DNA from: Asanoa hainanensis
GTDB taxonomy: Bacteria > Actinomycetota > Actinomycetes > Mycobacteriales > Micromonosporaceae
DNA: 64,000 nt
Reading direction: 5' to 3'
Assembly: GCF_900188485.1 (NCBI RefSeq)
Contig: NZ_FZPH01000017.1
Coordinates: forward strand, 62,001 to 126,000
Of the stretch, positions 54,210-62,277 are shown piece after piece. The notes beneath the pieces are model-generated. The model saw only the letters and a list, made by a program, of their open reading frames with translations, did no database searches and had not been told where the DNA came from. How positions within the stretch are numbered: the first letter of the stretch is position 1; each line of letters opens with the position of its first letter. Made by a program: the position numbers and the translations under genes.

Positions 54210-55172
54210 TCACGTCCTTGGTCTGTCGAGGCGGCGCCGGCCGCTCGTGAACAGGATGACCGCCGCACCGACGAGCAGCAGCGCGCCGACCAGCGCCGCC
54301 ACGCCGGGGCCGCGGCGGCTCGCGGGCTCGACCTCGACGACCACCGTGCCGGCCGCCGGGTTGTAGCCGCCGTTCGCCGAGACGCGCAGCTCGTAGCGCC
54401 CGGGTTCGGCGGCGACGCCGGTGAACCGGCCGGCCTGCCTGGTGCCGGTCGTCGGGAACTCGTCGAGCTCGCGGGTGAACCGCAGCGGCCCGCCGGCCTT
54501 CTCGACCAGCACGCTCAACGCCCGGTCGGCGCGCTCGGCGCGGCTGGACACCTCGTACGGCACCGTGAACTCCGCACCGACCTCCGCGCGCAGCTCCCTG
54601 GGCAGGGCGATCGAGAGCTGCTCCGGTGCGATGGCCGTCGCCTCGAACCCGCTCGCGGGATCGATCTCCACCCGTTCCACCAGCCCGTCGGTGTCCTGGA
54701 GCGCGACCCGGAACGTGTTGACTCCGGCGGTCACGGATCCGTCCCGTGGATAGTTCGCGTAGTCGACCGCGATCGAGTCGTCCTCGGTGACGGTGGTGAC
54801 CGGGCCGGACAGGTATCCATCGTAGAAGACGCGCGTGCCGTCGGGCTGGGCCCGCAGCGTGATCAGGGCCGCCGGGTTGTCGTTGATGGCGGCGATCACC
54901 CGGGCGTTGCGGCCGTCGGGCGCACCCGGGGCGATGGTGATCCGCATCTTCAGCCGCGTGGTGAACCACGGCGTGAGGTCCGCCTGGGTCACCGTGCCGC
55001 GCATGGTGAACTGGGGTCGCCGCGCGGTCAGGGTGCGCTCCTGGGCCGCCGTGCCGCCCGCCGTCCACTGTGTGGAGTCGGCGGCTGCCGGCCCTCCGGC
55101 GACCACGCCGGAGGGCACGACGAGCAGGGCGACGAGGGCGACCCGGACCAGCCGGAGTCCGCTCCACGTCAT
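54210..55172 (-). CDS. Exported surface protein with C-terminal membrane anchor, unknown function
   Basis: A 320-residue protein: signal peptide at about 1-32 (VVAGGPAAADS), then an all-beta body with Ig-like features (GVNTFRVALQDTDGLVERVEI, RFTGVAAEPGRYELRVSANGG), then a C-terminal hydrophobic helix (GVAALVGALLLVGAAVILFTSG) and basic tail. There is no LPxTG motif. It would sit on the outer face of the membrane. It begins seven bases after the 228-residue gene of the same operon. Confidence 0.75.
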   Translation of the reverse strand: MTWSGLRLVRVALVALLVVPSGVVAGGPAAADSTQWTAGGTAAQERTLTARRPQFTMRGTVTQADLTPWFTTRLKMRITIAPGAPDGRNARVIAAINDNPAALITLRAQPDGTRVFYDGYLSGPVTTVTEDDSIAVDYANYPRDGSVTAGVNTFRVALQDTDGLVERVEIDPASGFEATAIAPEQLSIALPRELRAEVGAEFTVPYEVSSRAERADRALSVLVEKAGGPLRFTRELDEFPTTGTRQAGRFTGVAAEPGRYELRVSANGGYNPAAGTVVVEVEPASRRGPGVAALVGALLLVGAAVILFTSGRRRLDRPRT

Positions 55173-55179
55173 GGCCGCC

Positions 55180-55866
55180 TCACCCCGGGTAGGGCGTGGC
55201 GATGTAGGTGGCGTAGCCGCTGTTCTCCCACGTGTGGTCACCCTCCACGCGGTACGGCTCCCAGTTGTCGTAGTCCGCCCACTCGCGCGAGACGAAGTAG
55301 CCGCCGTTGGCCATCCGGTTGGCGATGGTCTGCTCGGCCTCCTCGCTGCCGTAGTGGTGCTTGCCGATCGGCGGGCACTCGTTGGCGTCCCAGTGGGTCG
55401 AGCCGACGACGAAGAACCCGAGGTTCGGGTGGTACATGTAGTCGGTCGACGGTGGAGCGTAGATGCGGTAGTGCCGGGTCTCCAGGCCGACCGCCGGGCA
55501 GGCGATCTCCTTCTTGCCGCCGTCGTCGTCCCACACGGCGCCCCCGTTGGCGGTGCGGACCGACATGTACATGTCCTGCCAGCTCGAGTCCTCGAAGCCG
55601 AAGTTGTCCAGTGTGCTCTTGACGAAGTCGATGTCGGCCCAGTCGTAGAACATGACGCTGGTGGCCCAGTCGACCGCTTTGCAGTTGTCGACCTTCCCGA
55701 GGTAGTCGTAGTTGTGGAAACGTACGCCGTCGAAGTCGAAGTAGTAGCACTGGATGCGCGAGGTCGCCGCGGTCGCGGGACCACTGCCGGGCACGCCGAC
55801 CAGCACCGCGGTCGCGGCGGTGAAGACGACGGCGAGCACGGCCAGGCGCTGACGGAGTCCACTCAT
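55180..55866 (-). CDS. Secreted aromatic-rich four-cysteine protein, unknown function
   Basis: A 228-residue exported protein. Signal peptide at about 1-35 (GSGPATAATS). The mature part is rich in Tyr, Trp and Asp and has four cysteines (IQCYYF, DNCKAV, IACPAV, NECPPI), which could form two disulfides. No enzyme motif recognised. Its ATG overlaps the previous gene's stop (ATGA), so the two are co-translated. Confidence 0.72.
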   Translation of the reverse strand: MSGLRQRLAVLAVVFTAATAVLVGVPGSGPATAATSRIQCYYFDFDGVRFHNYDYLGKVDNCKAVDWATSVMFYDWADIDFVKSTLDNFGFEDSSWQDMYMSVRTANGGAVWDDDGGKKEIACPAVGLETRHYRIYAPPSTDYMYHPNLGFFVVGSTHWDANECPPIGKHHYGSEEAEQTIANRMANGGYFVSREWADYDNWEPYRVEGDHTWENSGYATYIATPYPG

Positions 55867-56465
55867 TTCGGCGTCCCCTTCGGCAGCGTGGCGATCCATT
55901 CGTTGCCCGGACCCTGCGTCAGCACGGCGTTCTCGTCGGGGGTGAGCCCGACGACGCCGGCGGTGTCGTCGACGAAGACCGTCACCCGGCTGACGTTCGC
56001 CCAGGCGGCGTTGTACGAGAACCGCTGGTACGTGTCGCGGGCGTCGTCCCAGTACATGACCGGCCAGCCCCGCATGGCCATGTCGACCGGCTTGGCGAGC
56101 TGGATCTCCCGCACCACCCCGATCCGCTCGGTGCTGACCGCGCGGCTCCAGGTGCCTTCCTTCACCACCTTGTACGAGGTGCCCCCGAGCAGCGCCTTCA
56201 GCGCCGGGTCGGCCGACATGTGCCGGTCGGTGGTGGCCTTGAGGCCGGCGGAGACCCCGACCGACATGGGCCGCGCCGCGGGCCGGCGGGCGGCCGCCTC
56301 CGCGGCGGACTTCGGCGGTGTCACCCGGTCGAGCGCGCCCTGCGACACCGACTTCGCGAGCTGCGGTGTCGGGGGCGCCTTGCCGGACACGGCGCTGACC
56401 GGCAGCACGAGAAGCGCGGCACCGACCAGGGCCGCCACCCCCGCGACTGTTCTGGCTCTTGTCAC
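55863..56465 (-). CDS. Secreted protein of unknown function, first gene of the operon
   Basis: A 200-residue exported protein. Signal peptide at about 1-29 (PVSAVSGKA), a Pro/Ala-rich stretch, then a folded region with VGVVREIQLAKPVDMAMRGWPVMYWDDARDTYQRFSY and VTVFVDDTAGVVGLTPDENAVLT. No family recognised. GTG 56465 is fixed by an AGGAG RBS that is paired inside a small hairpin (56469-56485). It heads the four-gene operon and lies 51 bases downstream of the SARP gene on the same strand. Confidence 0.72.
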   Translation of the reverse strand: MTRARTVAGVAALVGAALLVLPVSAVSGKAPPTPQLAKSVSQGALDRVTPPKSAAEAAARRPAARPMSVGVSAGLKATTDRHMSADPALKALLGGTSYKVVKEGTWSRAVSTERIGVVREIQLAKPVDMAMRGWPVMYWDDARDTYQRFSYNAAWANVSRVTVFVDDTAGVVGLTPDENAVLTQGPGNEWIATLPKGTPK

Positions 56466-56468
56466 GCT

Positions 56469-56485
56469 GACTCCTTTCGGGAGTC
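56469..56485 (-). promoter_or_regulatory. Hairpin that pairs the RBS of the secreted-protein operon
   Basis: On the coding strand GACTCC (56485-56480) pairs with GGAGTC (56474-56469) around CGAAA. The second arm is the ribosome binding site of the gene starting at 56465. This could restrain translation initiation or act as the SARP terminator; both readings are inference. Confidence 0.5.
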
Positions 56486-56516
56486 GGGCTCGCCTTCCGT
56501 TGACGAGCGTCGATGC

Positions 56517-59500
56517 TCAGCGTCGAGAAGAGCCCTTGTGCGGAGCTTGTGCGACCCTTGAATCGCCTGGTGTCGGGCCGTTGCCGGCCAGCAATCCGGC
56601 CGCCCGTTCCGCGGCCGACCCGTTGCCGAGCCGCACGTAGAGGCCGTGCGCCGTGGTCCACGCCGTCGCGGCGGCGGCGTCGTCACCACAGCCGGCGTAC
56701 GCGCGGCCGAGGTTCACCAGGTACTGCGCGCGGGCGAACGGGAACCGTCCGTCCCCGAGCATCTGGATCGCCCGGCGCAGCTGGCTGACGGCGCGGTCCG
56801 GCCGGCCCTCGTTGAGCTCCAGCTCGCCGAACCCGGACAGCGCGAGGGCCTCGCCGAACGCGACACCGTCGGCCTGGCTGCGGGCCAGGGCCAGCTCGAG
56901 GGTCGGCCGGGCGGCCGGGTGCCGGTCGGTGGCGTACTGGCGGCCGAGCCGCGCCAGCGTGTAGGTCTCCTGGGTCCGGTCACCGAGATCCCTGGCGACG
57001 GCGAGCCCTTCGCGCAGGTACGCCTCGCCGGTCTCCGGCTGGCCCAGCGCGCAGCAGCACGCGCCCAGGATCGTCAGCGCGACACCCTCGTCGCGCCGGA
57101 CGCCCTCCTTGCGGGCCAACTGCACACAGCGCTCCGCCAGCTCCCGGGCGACCTGGTCCCTGCCCTGCTCCCGGTTGATGGTGGCCCGTCCCACCAGCGC
57201 GCGGCACTCGCCCACCCGGTGACCCGCGGCGGCGGCGACCTCCGACGCCTCGGCCAGCAGTTCGGAGGCCTCCCGCAGGCGGCCGCTGACCCGATGGACG
57301 TCCGCGGACAGCAGCAGGGCGTCGGTCACCCCACGCGGTTCGCCGACCTGCCGGAAGATCTCCAGCGCCGCCCGCGCCGCGTCGAGCTTGTCCGCCACCG
57401 ACGCGTCCAGGCGCGAGGTCCACAGGTCGGCCAGGTTGCGCAGCATGACCGCCTCGCCCAACCGGTCGCCTGCCCGCACGCACGCCCGCAGCGCGTCCTG
57501 GTGCATCGGCCGCGCCTCGGCCTGCGTACCACGAACGTCGTGGAAGGGGTGCGCTCTGGCCGCCAACTGCCAGGCCACGTCCGCGAAGCCCAACGCCGCC
57601 GCCTGCCGGGTGGCCGCCGCCAGCGCCGCCCGCTCGTCGTCGAACCACGCGGCCGCGTCGCCGACGGCCGCGAACGGCTCCGCCGGACGCCAGCGTGGAC
57701 CCGGGCCATGGATCGCGGCGAGGGTACGCGTCGGCAGCCGGGCATCGGCGTCCTCGGCGAAGGCCAGCCAGGCGCCGAACGCCCGCCGCAACGCCGCACG
57801 GCACAGGTCCGCGGGCTCCTCCCGCACGGCCCGCTCCCGCGCGAAGAGGCGCACGAGGTCGTGCATCCGGTAGCGCGCCGCGCCCTCCGGCCGGTCGACC
57901 ACCGTCAGCAGGCAGGCGTCGACCAGCGCCTCCAGCTGCCGCTCGGCCCGCGCGACCGGCTCGTCGAGCAGCGCGGCACCGGCCCAGGCCGGCAGGTCGG
58001 GCGCGTCCAGCAGGCCGCACAGCCGCAGCATGCGCCGGCCCGGCTCGGCCAGGCTGCGGTAGCCGAGGCCGAGGCTCGCCCGCACCTCGAGGTCGTCGGT
58101 GGCGAGCTCGTCGAGGCGACCGGCCTCGTCCCGGAGCCGCTCGGCGAGCTGAGCCAACCGCCAACCGGGCCGCGCCGCCAGCCGGGCCGCCGCGATCCGC
58201 ACCGCCAGCGGGAGGTATCCGCAGCGTCGAGCGATCTCGGCGACCGCGGCCGGCTCGGCGGCGACCCGGTCCGCGCCGACGACCCGTTCGAGGAGCGACC
58301 TCGCCTCCTCCGGCTCGAACGTCTCCAGCACCAGGTGGTCGGCGCCGGCCAGACCGGTCAGCCGTTGCCGGCCGGTGACGATGACGGCGCACGAGGCGCT
58401 GCCGGGCAGCAGTGGGCGCACCTGGGCCGCGGACCGGGCGTCGTCGAGCACCACCAGGATGCGGCGGTCGGCGACCGCGGCCCGGAACTGGACGCCGCGC
58501 TCCTCGGCGGTCGCGCTCTGCGCCGCGTCCGGCACACCGACCGAACGCAGGAACCGCGCGAGGACGTCGCCCGGCTCGATGCTCTCCGGCCAGATGCCGC
58601 GCAGGTCGGCGTAGAGCTGCCCGTCCGGGAAGGCCCGGCGCAGCCGGTGCGCGACGTGCCAGGCGAAGCTCGACTTGCCCACCCCGGCCGCTCCGGACAC
58701 CGCCACGACCCGCAGCCCTTCGGCCGGCCCGGTCAGCACCGACTCGGCCCAGGTGACGGCCGCCCGCCGCCCGGTGAAGTCGGCGACCGCTCCCGGCAGC
58801 TGGCTGGGCCGCGGCCGGGCCCGGCGCACCGGTCCCGCATCGCCGGCCAGGCCCGGGTCGGTGTTAAGGATCCGCAGGTGCAGCCGCCTCAGCTCGGGAG
58901 CCGGGTCGACGCCCAGCGCGTCGGCCAGCCGGCGCCGCACCTGTCCATAGTGGTCGAGGGCGTCCGCGGGCCGGCCGGAGCGGTAGAGCGCGAGCATGAG
59001 CTGGGCACCCAGGCGCTCGTCGAGCGAGTGCTCGTCCATCCTGCGGACCAACGCCGGCACCAGCGCCGCGTGCCGGCCCGCGCGGATCGCGAGGTCGGCA
59101 TGGTCGAGCTCGGCGGCGAACCGCTCACGGCCGAGCGAGGCGCGCAGCAGGTCGAGCCACGGGGTCTCCAGGTCCGCGAAGGCGTCACCGTGCCACAGCC
59201 GCAGCGCCTCGTCGAACAACGGCAGCGCGCGGCCGTCGTCGTCGGTCTCGCGGGCCCGGCCGACGAGGTCGCGGAACCGGTGCAGGTCGATCGTGGCCGG
59301 GTCGACGGACAGGACGTACCCGCCCGACCGGCGCAGGAGCGTGACCTCGGACGCGGCGGACAGCGCCTGCCGGAGGCGGGACACATAGCTGTAGAGCGTC
59401 TCGCGCACGCGCTGTGGCCGTCGGTCACCCCACACCCGCTCGGTCAGCTGGTCGGGGGTGACGATCTCGTTGGCGTCGACCAGCAGGGCGACCAGCACAC

Positions 59501-59582
59501 ACCGCTGCCGCGCCGGGCCGACATCGATCCGCTGCCCCGCCACCCGCACGTCGACGTCGCCGAGCAGCCGAAAGCGCAGCAC
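56517..59582 (-). CDS. Large SARP/AfsR-type regulator (OmpR-HTH, BTAD, NB-ARC, TPR)
   Basis: A 1021-residue intact regulator. Residues about 1-95 form an OmpR-like DNA-binding domain (QRCVLVALLVDANEIVTPDQLTERVWGDRRPQRVRETLYSYVSRLR). Residues about 100-250 are the BTAD. An NB-ARC ATPase follows with Walker A GAAGVGKSS, Walker B ILVVLDDARS and MHDLVRLFARER, then about 380 residues of TPR repeats (LGEAVMLRNLADLW, YTLARLGRQYA). GTG 59582 has a GGAGG RBS. Such proteins activate secondary-metabolite or developmental genes. The secreted-protein operon just downstream is the nearest candidate target. Confidence 0.92.
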   Translation of the reverse strand: MLRFRLLGDVDVRVAGQRIDVGPARQRCVLVALLVDANEIVTPDQLTERVWGDRRPQRVRETLYSYVSRLRQALSAASEVTLLRRSGGYVLSVDPATIDLHRFRDLVGRARETDDDGRALPLFDEALRLWHGDAFADLETPWLDLLRASLGRERFAAELDHADLAIRAGRHAALVPALVRRMDEHSLDERLGAQLMLALYRSGRPADALDHYGQVRRRLADALGVDPAPELRRLHLRILNTDPGLAGDAGPVRRARPRPSQLPGAVADFTGRRAAVTWAESVLTGPAEGLRVVAVSGAAGVGKSSFAWHVAHRLRRAFPDGQLYADLRGIWPESIEPGDVLARFLRSVGVPDAAQSATAEERGVQFRAAVADRRILVVLDDARSAAQVRPLLPGSASCAVIVTGRQRLTGLAGADHLVLETFEPEEARSLLERVVGADRVAAEPAAVAEIARRCGYLPLAVRIAAARLAARPGWRLAQLAERLRDEAGRLDELATDDLEVRASLGLGYRSLAEPGRRMLRLCGLLDAPDLPAWAGAALLDEPVARAERQLEALVDACLLTVVDRPEGAARYRMHDLVRLFARERAVREEPADLCRAALRRAFGAWLAFAEDADARLPTRTLAAIHGPGPRWRPAEPFAAVGDAAAWFDDERAALAAATRQAAALGFADVAWQLAARAHPFHDVRGTQAEARPMHQDALRACVRAGDRLGEAVMLRNLADLWTSRLDASVADKLDAARAALEIFRQVGEPRGVTDALLLSADVHRVSGRLREASELLAEASEVAAAAGHRVGECRALVGRATINREQGRDQVARELAERCVQLARKEGVRRDEGVALTILGACCCALGQPETGEAYLREGLAVARDLGDRTQETYTLARLGRQYATDRHPAARPTLELALARSQADGVAFGEALALSGFGELELNEGRPDRAVSQLRRAIQMLGDGRFPFARAQYLVNLGRAYAGCGDDAAAATAWTTAHGLYVRLGNGSAAERAAGLLAGNGPTPGDSRVAQAPHKGSSRR

Positions 59583-59638
59583 GAGACCTCCGATCGGGAG
59601 CGCGCCGATCAGGCTCGCACAAGATCTCGACCAGGGCC

Positions 59639-59644
59639 TAGTGT
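59639..59644 (+). promoter_or_regulatory. Probable -10 box of the DUF2007-like gene
   Basis: TAGTGT ends seven bases before GTG 59652, fitting a leaderless transcript and helping decide the start. Confidence 0.5.
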
Positions 59645-59651
59645 TGAGGTC

Positions 59652-59867
59652 GTGGAGGGCGCACCGGTGACCGTGTCGATCGTCAGGAGCCGCGTCGAGG
59701 CGGAGCTGGCCGTGGGGCTGCTGCGCAGCCACGGCCTGCGGGCCACCTACGTGACGGACGATGCGGGTGGCCAGGAGCCGCAGCTGCAACAGGACGGCGT
59801 GCGGGTGCTGGTGGCCCCGGCCGACGCGGCCGAGGCCCGCAGCATCCTGGCGGACGTCGGCGACTAG
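59652..59867 (+). CDS. DUF2007-like small signal-transducing-type protein
   Basis: A 71-residue protein with a ferredoxin-like beta-alpha-beta pattern: [24 protein letters not shown], a variable hydrophilic loop ([12 protein letters not shown]), then [17 protein letters not shown]. This matches the DUF2007/putative prokaryotic signal transducing fold. Role unknown. GTG 59652 fits the leaderless promoter; GTG 59667 would shorten it by five residues. Its stop overlaps the convergent GH9 gene by four bases. Confidence 0.75.
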   Translation: MEGAPVTVSIVRSRVEAELAVGLLRSHGLRATYVTDDAGGQEPQLQQDGVRVLVAPADAAEARSILADVGD

Positions 59868-62113
59868 CCGTTGTCCTGGTCGGCTACGAACGCGGCTATC
59901 CAGGCCAGTGGGGCGTTCCAGTTGATGGTCAGCTCGTTGGTCGACCACGACTCGATGTCGTCGATGTAGCAGAACTGCGGCGCGCAGCCCTGCAGCTTCT
60001 GCTGTGCCACCGGGTCCTGGATCGACGAGTTCGGGCCGCCGGACAGCGTTCCCACGGGCGGGTTCGGCAGGTCCGGGTTGAGCTGGCGCGCGTACCACCG
60101 GCTGTGCTGGTTGCGGGACGCCACTTCGCCGTAACCGGTCACATAGGACTGGTTGAGCGCGTTGCGGCCCAGGATGTAGTCCATCGTCTCCAGCACACCG
60201 TCGCGATAGCGGTCCTTGCCGGTGAGGTCGAACGCCGCCGCGAGCACGACCGCGTTGTTGAGCACCAGGTTGTTCGAGCCCCAGTCGTACGTGTTCTCCG
60301 CCGGCGCGTACGGGATGCCGTACGGGTGCGCGCGCGCCGTCGCGAGGTAGCGGTCGGCGCCGGCGACCACGGAGGCCCGCACGGCGGCCCGGCCGGGCAG
60401 CCCGTTCGGCACCGTGGCGAGCTCCAGCCGGCCGAGCTGGGCGGTGTGGCCCCAGTCGAAGCCGCGGTCGCGCCAAATGTCGCCCGTGTGGTGCGGCGAG
60501 GCGAGGACGGCGTCCCGGAACTCCCGCGCGCCGGTGGTGATGTAGAGCTCGGCGGCCGCCCAGTAGAACTCGTCGGTCACGTCGTCGTCGTTGTACGCGC
60601 CGCCACCCACGCCGTCGGCCGGGTCCGCGTAGATCGCCGGGTTGGCCTTCGCCGCGGCCCACGCCGTCTTCGCCACGGCCAGGTTGCGCTGGGCGAACCG
60701 CCGGTCGAAGGGCTCGAAGACGCGGGCCGCCTGCGCCGCCGTCGCCGCCAGGTTGAGCGTCGCCGCGGTCGAGACCGGGTGCAGCTCGCGCCGCTGCGGA
60801 TCCAGGTGCGGCAGCAACGGCAGTCCGGTCCAGGCCGCGTCGTGGATCTTGTGATGCGCCATCCCCGCGTACGGCTGGCCGGCCGGCACCTGCATCTTCA
60901 GCAGGAACTCCTGTTCCCAGCGGGCCTCGTCGAGGATGTCCGGGACGCGGTTGCCACTTTCTGGCAACGCCAGCGTGCCGTCGCGCAGGGTCCGGATCTC
61001 GCCGGTACGCGAGTAGTAGGAGCGCTCGTACTCGCTCATCAGCTGGTGCACCGAGATGCCGCCGTTGACGACGTACTTGCCGTGGTCGCCGGCGTCGTAC
61101 CAGCCGCCCGAGACGTCCCTGGTGTAGTCGCAGACGCCGGGCTGGCACGGCACCGCGGTGTCACCCTGGTTGGGCGCGACGCCGACGTGGCCGGCCGGGC
61201 GCCCGTAGCCGGGCCGTAGCGCGTCGTCGATCGCGACCCCGCTGCGCTGGGTGTAGTAGAACTTCAGCGCGTCGATCCTGAGCCGCTCGTAGAAGTCCGT
61301 CCCGATGTCGAACGGCCGGCTCGTCTCACCGTCCGCGACGAGCGTGAAACCAGTGCCTTTCCGCGCGTACGACGTGAAGGAGATGCTCTGGACGTTCTGC
61401 CCCGAGGAGGCGTCGACGCCGCGGGGTGTCGAGGAGCCCGTGGCCACGACTTTTCCGGCAGCGTTGCGCAGCTGCCAGGGCACCGGCGTGGTCGCCTCGG
61501 TGACGAGCGTGGCGTTCTTCGGGCCCTTCAGCAGGTAGCCCACCTGGTTGACGCGGACCCGCGGCCCGGTGTCGGGCACGTACTCCTCCGGCTCGGCGCC
61601 GCCCTGCAGCGAGACGTTGTCGAGGCAGATGCGCCAGGCGGTCGCGCTGCCGCCGATCTGGAACGCCACCTGCGCGTTGGGCAGGTCGACCGGCGAGGTG
61701 AAGGTGTACGTGTAGTCGTTGCCCGAGACGCTGAGCTCCGGGGTCGCCGAGAGATACTGCGTGTACGGGTCGACCGGCAGCTGGATGAGCGCCTTGCCGA
61801 CCCGGGCCGGCGTGGCGGTGCCGAAGAACCGGAACTCGTAGGTCTCCCCCGCCACCAACGGGATGTTGTCCTGGCCGATGATGGCGTCCCAGGGGTTGAC
61901 CGTGCCGCCCGGCACGTCGGCGCAGAGCTGGCCGCTGGAGGAGTCCAGGGCGAGGTTGCCGGTCGCCCACCAGGGCGCGTGGCCACTGTCGAAGGTGCCG
62001 TTGACGATCTGTTCGGGGCCTTCGGCCGCGGCCGGCACGCCGGTGAACAAGGAGCCGCCCAACACGACCACGACGACAGCCGCCAGTAGCCGCCAACGCT
62101 TCGACAAAGACAC
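59864..62113 (-). CDS. Secreted GH9 cellulase with CBM4-like and Ig-like N-terminal domains
   Basis: A 749-residue exported endoglucanase/cellobiohydrolase-type enzyme. Signal peptide at about 1-32; a CBM4-like domain at about 36-170 ([14 protein letters not shown] to [13 protein letters not shown]); an Ig-like CelD_N domain at about 180-265 ([20 protein letters not shown]). The GH9 barrel follows with [17 protein letters not shown] (nucleophilic-water aspartates), the SRNQHSRW histidine and the catalytic Glu in [16 protein letters not shown] 62113 is chosen for its GGAAGGA RBS; ATG 62146 is in frame. An exact CebR-type operator overlaps its promoter, so cellobiose-type induction is expected. 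Confidence 0.92.
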   Translation of the reverse strand: MSLSKRWRLLAAVVVVVLGGSLFTGVPAAAEGPEQIVNGTFDSGHAPWWATGNLALDSSSGQLCADVPGGTVNPWDAIIGQDNIPLVAGETYEFRFFGTATPARVGKALIQLPVDPYTQYLSATPELSVSGNDYTYTFTSPVDLPNAQVAFQIGGSATAWRICLDNVSLQGGAEPEEYVPDTGPRVRVNQVGYLLKGPKNATLVTEATTPVPWQLRNAAGKVVATGSSTPRGVDASSGQNVQSISFTSYARKGTGFTLVADGETSRPFDIGTDFYERLRIDALKFYYTQRSGVAIDDALRPGYGRPAGHVGVAPNQGDTAVPCQPGVCDYTRDVSGGWYDAGDHGKYVVNGGISVHQLMSEYERSYYSRTGEIRTLRDGTLALPESGNRVPDILDEARWEQEFLLKMQVPAGQPYAGMAHHKIHDAAWTGLPLLPHLDPQRRELHPVSTAATLNLAATAAQAARVFEPFDRRFAQRNLAVAKTAWAAAKANPAIYADPADGVGGGAYNDDDVTDEFYWAAAELYITTGAREFRDAVLASPHHTGDIWRDRGFDWGHTAQLGRLELATVPNGLPGRAAVRASVVAGADRYLATARAHPYGIPYAPAENTYDWGSNNLVLNNAVVLAAAFDLTGKDRYRDGVLETMDYILGRNALNQSYVTGYGEVASRNQHSRWYARQLNPDLPNPPVGTLSGGPNSSIQDPVAQQKLQGCAPQFCYIDDIESWSTNELTINWNAPLAWIAAFVADQDNG

Positions 62114-62157
62114 GGTGATGTTCCTTCCGATGGGGGGACGGTGCATCGAAAGTCATG

Positions 62158-62178
62158 AGATTATTGGGAGCGCTCCCA
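62158..62178 (-). promoter_or_regulatory. CebR-type operator and -10 box of the GH9 gene
   Basis: TGGGAGCGCTCCCA at 62165-62178 is identical to the CebR consensus that controls cellulose and cello-oligosaccharide genes in Streptomyces and relatives. TAATCT (62163-62158 on the coding strand) is a likely -10 right beside it, so a bound repressor would block polymerase. No cebR gene is in the window. Confidence 0.85.
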
Positions 62179-62265
62179 CTCCCTCTGCGATGCTGGCACC
62201 CACCATCGCACATGTCAATGGCTCGATCAGCCAGGCAAGAAGGCGGCTACGCGCCAGGTGGCGCA

Positions 62266-62271
62266 CATAAT
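62266..62271 (+). promoter_or_regulatory. Probable -10 box of the P450 gene
   Basis: CATAAT lies six bases before ATG 62278, fitting a leaderless transcript. The AGGAC next to the ATG is too close to act as a normal RBS. Confidence 0.5.
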
Positions 62272-62277
62272 CAGGAC

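Noticed and set aside
56646-59867. A 1073-codon plus-strand open frame
   Set aside because: It is antisense to the SARP gene except for the last 72 codons, which are the real DUF2007-like gene starting at 59652.
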